Assembly: GCA_002401485.1 (NCBI GenBank)
Contig: NVTF01000010.1
Span: 1 to 33,865 of the forward strand
Source: Elusimicrobiota bacterium
GTDB taxonomy: Bacteria > Elusimicrobiota > Elusimicrobia > UBA1565
Direction: 5' to 3'
Length of the DNA stretch: 33,865 nucleotides
Below the pieces are notes generated by a model, which worked only from the letters and a program-made list of their open reading frames with translations, made no database searches and was not told the origin of the DNA. Shown piece by piece: positions 31,002 to 33,865 of the stretch (position 1 is its first letter; each line of letters starts with the position of its first letter). The position numbers and the translations under genes are program-made.

Positions 31002-32222
31002 CTACGCGAAAAATGAGTTGCCGGGAGCGGCGAACGTCACGTCAAGAGGATTTCCCGACTCGAGCAGTTTTTGACGCAGATTGCTGATCGCCGACCCGAG
31101 CGCGTCCGGACCGTAACGTGCATCGGAATTAAAAAGCACCAATTTCCTCACGCCCGCCTCCGTCGCAGCGAGTACCGCCGCTGAGGGCGAGGAATTTCCT
31201 TGGTCTTTATACGCGACGAAATCCGCATCGAGATAACGCGCGTCGTGCACCAGAATATCGGCGGCGTGCGCGAAATTTCGAAATTTATTGCGAAACTCGA
31301 TGGAGGTGCTTTCCTCATCGGTCGGGTATTCGTTGTCGGGACAATAGACGACGCTTCTCCCCTGAAATTCAACCCGGTAGGCCAGGCAGGAACGGGGGTG
31401 CAGAGTGAAAATAGCGGACGCCCGGACACCGGCCCATAAGTTGAACTTTGATTCCGAGACGGCGAAGATTTGAACTGCTGGACGTGGAGGTCCGTTCGCA
31501 TACAGTTTCTTGTTGAGTACCCCTTGGAGCGGTTCGCCGTGATCGTTGGGGCCGACGATGTTGAGGGTGTATTCTTCTCCAAACGCGGAGGCGAGATCGG
31601 CAAGCCCTGCAACCCGGTCGGGCTGGTAGTTGGAAAGCAGTAGCCAGACTTGTTTTTCGATGGGTTTTTGTTTATTTGCAAGTAAATCTTTAAGACCGGT
31701 TCCGGCATCCAGGATCAGTAAATTGGGGCCGAGATCGATGGAAATGCAGCTGGTGGGCTGGCCGACCGCGGGCGTCCCGCCGGACGAGGTCGAGCCCCAA
31801 ATTTTTCCGATCGAGGCGGCCGGTCGCGGCGTCATTGTTGAGCCGGCGGTTAAAGCGCCGGGAGCGCCGATTAATTTATGGACGATGGAGCGCAATTCTT
31901 CAATCTGGAGGGGTTTACCCAAGAAGGCTGCGGCACCGCAGAGATGTGCCTCGTCCTGAACTTGTTTGTATCGCTTCCCTGAGGTGACGATCACTTGGGT
32001 ATGACTCAAAGCGGGGTTGGATTTTATGGTGCGGCATATCGTCAGCCCGTCCATCATGGGCATCATGATGTCAACGATGACGAGTCGGGGGCGTTGGCGT
32101 TTGATTTCGGCTATCGCGCTTTGGCCGTTGTAGTACTTATCAGTGGTGTATCCCTTTCCACGGAGGGCCTCGGTTAGGAGTTCCGCATTGTAGGTATCAT
32201 CGTCAAAAATAAGGACATCCAT
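31002..32222 (-). CDS. receiver domain fused to a metallo-beta-lactamase-fold domain lacking its metal ligands
   Basis: A 406-aa protein from ATG 32222. Residues 1-120 are a full receiver: DDD at 7-9, phosphoacceptor Asp51 in VIVDIMMPMMDG, Thr80/Ser81 and Lys103. Residues 138-395 match an RNase Z-like MBL fold: CISIDLGPNLLILDAGTGL, then the active-site loop, YRVEF, VVYCPDNEYP, LVHDARY and KLVLFNSDA. The HxHxDH motif reads NYQPDR at 198-203, and two later ligand positions are Asn (GNSS and FNSD). Only Asp202 and Asp296 remain, so hydrolysis is unlikely. Probably a phosphorylation-controlled binding protein. The start is set by a TTGACA/TACCCT promoter; the frame upstream is unlike a receiver. 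Confidence 0.88.
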   Translation of the reverse strand: MDVLIFDDDTYNAELLTEALRGKGYTTDKYYNGQSAIAEIKRQRPRLVIVDIMMPMMDGLTICRTIKSNPALSHTQVIVTSGKRYKQVQDEAHLCGAAAFLGKPLQIEELRSIVHKLIGAPGALTAGSTMTPRPAASIGKIWGSTSSGGTPAVGQPTSCISIDLGPNLLILDAGTGLKDLLANKQKPIEKQVWLLLSNYQPDRVAGLADLASAFGEEYTLNIVGPNDHGEPLQGVLNKKLYANGPPRPAVQIFAVSESKFNLWAGVRASAIFTLHPRSCLAYRVEFQGRSVVYCPDNEYPTDEESTSIEFRNKFRNFAHAADILVHDARYLDADFVAYKDQGNSSPSAAVLAATEAGVRKLVLFNSDARYGPDALGSAISNLRQKLLESGNPLDVTFAAPGNSFFA

Positions 32223-32229
32223 TGCCCAT

Positions 32230-32258
32230 AGGGTAGGTCTGCGGCTTCCCAGTGTCAA
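32230..32258 (-). promoter_or_regulatory. promoter giving a leaderless mRNA for the REC-MBL gene
   Basis: Minus strand: TTGACA (32253-32258), a 17-base spacer, TACCCT (32230-32235), seven bases, ATG at 32222. Perfect -35 and ideal spacing. The best evidence in the window for leaderless transcription. Confidence 0.75.
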
Positions 32259-32286
32259 GTCCGGGAATTTCTTGGCCAATTTAGGC

Positions 32287-32292
32287 TAGTCT
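32287..32292 (+). promoter_or_regulatory. -10 box (TAGTCT) 6 nt before the PfkB gene
   Basis: TAGTCT, ATTCCT, ATG at 32299. Divergent from the REC-MBL promoter; the two -10 boxes are about 50 bases apart. Confidence 0.4.
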
Positions 32293-32298
32293 ATTCCT

Positions 32299-33111
32299 AT
32301 GGCCGACATTCTAGTTGTCGGAAATTATTGCCACGATACAATCTACACCCGTCGCGGAACACATCGCTGGGCGGGAGGCTCATCGCTTTATATTGGGGCG
32401 GTTTTAACGTCGCTGGATGCTGAATTCGACGTGGTCGCCCACGTGGGGGCAGATTTTGCCTATGAGGGTGCCGTCACCAAACCCGCGCGGGTGATCGAAG
32501 GACGACGTACGACAGCCTGTATTGATGATTACCGCAGCGGGGCGAGGTTGGAGAAGTTTGAGGCCCTTTGCGCGCCGATTCGGCCTGACGATCTTCCCGA
32601 GAAAATCGAAATCGGACTCGCCTGCGCGATTGCCGGGGAAATTCTTCCCGAGACATTTAATGTGCTGCGGGAGCGGTCCGCCATTCTAATCGCCGACGCG
32701 CAGGGACTGCTCCGCGCGATTGACGATAGTGGGCGGGTTCGTCTTGTTAAATTGACCGATACTGATTTTGCCAAGACCGCGTCACGTCTCGACTTTATAA
32801 AAGCGAACGAAGAAGAGGCTAAATTCCTGGATATTCAAGAGTTGCGGAAATCAGTCGGTGTTATCATCACGCGTGAAAAGAAAGGCTGCATTTTCCTCGA
32901 CGCGAAGGGGGATATAGAAATTCCCGGGTATCCGGTTGACGCGATCGATCCGACCGGCGCGGGGGATTCCTTTACTGGGGGATTTTCTTATGGCTTGCAG
33001 CGCGGATGGTCTCTAAATAAAGCGCTTAGACTCGCGAATTTGTGCGGATCGGCTGCGGTGCGAGGCCCTGGACCTGCAATTCTCGCCGAAATCGATCTCG
33101 AAGGGTTATAA
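32299..33111 (+). CDS. PfkB-family sugar kinase, myo-inositol-kinase-like
   Basis: A 270-aa ribokinase-type kinase. The substrate-side motif is RWAGGSSLYIGAVL at about 23-36. The ATP/anion-hole signature is DPTGAGDSFTGG with catalytic base Asp223. The internal stretch CAIAGEILPETF, the opening VVGNYCHDTIY and the ADAQGLLRAID segment resemble the plant myo-inositol kinase branch more than fructokinases or adenosine kinases, from memory of those sequences. It would phosphorylate a cyclitol or sugar with ATP. The glycine motif at the N-terminus and the C-terminal signature are intact. It is followed seven bases later by a spermidine-synthase-like gene. Confidence 0.9.
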   Translation: MADILVVGNYCHDTIYTRRGTHRWAGGSSLYIGAVLTSLDAEFDVVAHVGADFAYEGAVTKPARVIEGRRTTACIDDYRSGARLEKFEALCAPIRPDDLPEKIEIGLACAIAGEILPETFNVLRERSAILIADAQGLLRAIDDSGRVRLVKLTDTDFAKTASRLDFIKANEEEAKFLDIQELRKSVGVIITREKKGCIFLDAKGDIEIPGYPVDAIDPTGAGDSFTGGFSYGLQRGWSLNKALRLANLCGSAAVRGPGPAILAEIDLEGL

Positions 33112-33112
33112 T
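33107..33112 (+). promoter_or_regulatory. TATAAT box 5 nt before the last gene
   Basis: A perfect TATAAT overlapping the PfkB stop codon, then TGCTC and the ATG at 33118. A separate leaderless start inside the operon is possible; no -35 is evident. Confidence 0.4.
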
Positions 33113-33117
33113 TGCTC

Positions 33118-33865
33118 ATGAATCGCGCCCTCTTGCGCCGTCTCCCGTTTCTGTTTTTCCTCTCAGGTTTCTGCAGCTTGTTGTACCAGGTTGTTTGGAT
33201 GCGGATGCTGATCCGTGTTTTTGGCATTACCTTGTACGCCACATCGACGATTGTGGCCGTTTTTATGGGCGGGCTCGCGTTGGGCAGTTGGTTTATAGGA
33301 CGCAGGCTTGAGCGTCGCGAGCCCTCGCTGCGATTGTATGCAGCCATCGAGATCGCGGCGGCCTCGACTTCACTCATCGCGACCTTGGCGATTTCTCAAT
33401 TGCCCGGGTTTTTTCAAGTTCTCGCGGCATTTTGGGAGCTTCCTCAATGGGGTGCGAGTTCTCCGCTCGCCGCCTCTGTTCGTCTGCTGTTGACCGCACT
33501 CGTGCTTGTTGTGCCTACAGCCTTGATGGGCACTACATTGCCGATTCTCGTTCGCATCATGACGCACCGCACGGGGGAGATCGGGCGCCGTCTCGGCTTG
33601 ATGTACGGTTTAAATACCTTAGGAGCCGTTGTGGGTGTTCTCTCTGCGGGGTTTTTTCTCTTACCGACACTCGGTCTTCAAAAAACCACCATATTGGCTG
33701 CAGGACTTAACGGCATAATAGCTGTGGTGGCGATCTGCTTGGGACGTACTGAAAAAATGGAAGCTCCCCCGGTTTTAGAAGAGCCGGATAAAGATTATTT
33801 TCCGGAGAAACAAAGAAAAATTTCACAAAAAGCTTTAGGTCTCAGCCGGGAAGAAAAAGGTCTCA
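33118..33865 (+). CDS. membrane-fused spermidine synthase family protein, 5' part
   Basis: The frame is open from ATG 33118 to the window edge (249 residues seen). It begins with six to seven hydrophobic segments: LLRRLPFLFFLSGFCSLLYQ, TIVAVFMGGLALGSWFIGRRL, LLLTALVLVVPTALMGTTLP, LGLMYGLNTLGAVVGVLSAG and others. SGFCSLLYQVVWMRML and GTTLPIL are hallmarks of the N-terminal membrane domain of fused spermidine-synthase-like proteins. The last part seen is charged (EEPDKDYFPEKQRKISQKAL), the linker to the methyltransferase-fold domain expected beyond the window. Real aminopropyl transfer cannot be judged from this half. Confidence 0.88.
   Translation, partial: MNRALLRRLPFLFFLSGFCSLLYQVVWMRMLIRVFGITLYATSTIVAVFMGGLALGSWFIGRRLERREPSLRLYAAIEIAAASTSLIATLAISQLPGFFQVLAAFWELPQWGASSPLAASVRLLLTALVLVVPTALMGTTLPILVRIMTHRTGEIGRRLGLMYGLNTLGAVVGVLSAGFFLLPTLGLQKTTILAAGLNGIIAVVAICLGRTEKMEAPPVLEEPDKDYFPEKQRKISQKALGLSREEKGL

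Overview
The window looks like chromosome from a free-living, Gram-negative-type bacterium of an under-studied phylum. Support for this: many exported proteins with signal peptides, two orphan response regulators, a hybrid kinase, a degenerate REC-MBL fusion, very tight gene packing, and several large proteins with no recognisable family. Style and content resemble Elusimicrobiota or Omnitrophota, but I see no rRNA, tRNA or ribosomal marker to prove it. There is no prophage, IS element, CRISPR array or tRNA.

Layout. 1-3.7 kb: a minus-strand pair (exported metallophosphoesterase, then an exported 864-aa protein with an HExxH motif). 3.8-5.0 kb: an Xre/RES toxin-antitoxin operon with a near-consensus sigma70 promoter whose spacer holds a palindromic operator. 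5.1-6.2 kb: an MscS-type channel. 6.3-6.9 kb: a small ribbon-helix-helix regulator plus two-helix membrane protein pair. 7.1-10.6 kb: exported EEP-fold hydrolase, MFS transporter and DUF819 membrane protein. 10.6-13.1 kb: YaeQ-like protein and an exported protein with two lysozyme-like domains, one lacking the catalytic Glu. 13.2-14.4 kb: OmpR-type regulator and a small exported protein. 14.6-19.4 kb: a six-gene operon (membrane protein, arrestin-like protein, short AAA ATPase, BI-1/YccA protein, TPR protein, patatin phospholipase). 19.5-21.8 kb: PAS hybrid histidine kinase and small genes. 21.9-24.6 kb: an operon joining phosphotransacetylase (pta) to an orphan REC protein. 24.9-29.7 kb: a ~1590-aa multi-pass membrane protein built from three divergent ~400-460-aa repeats, ended by a 67-bp near-perfect palindrome. 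29.7-31 kb: a gene remnant and three small genes. 31-33.9 kb: REC fused to a metal-ligand-less MBL fold, an inositol-kinase-like PfkB protein, and the start of a membrane-fused spermidine synthase.

Two general properties stand out. First, at least 13 genes that begin transcription units have a TANNNT-like -10 box ending 5-7 nt before the start codon and no Shine-Dalgarno, which predicts leaderless mRNAs. Other genes (xre, the RHH gene, pta, the BI-1 gene) have strong Shine-Dalgarno sequences. Second, convergent genes are packed so tightly that stop codons overlap on opposite strands (CTAA/TTAA) in three places.

All family assignments come from reading motifs in the translated sequence; no database search was run.
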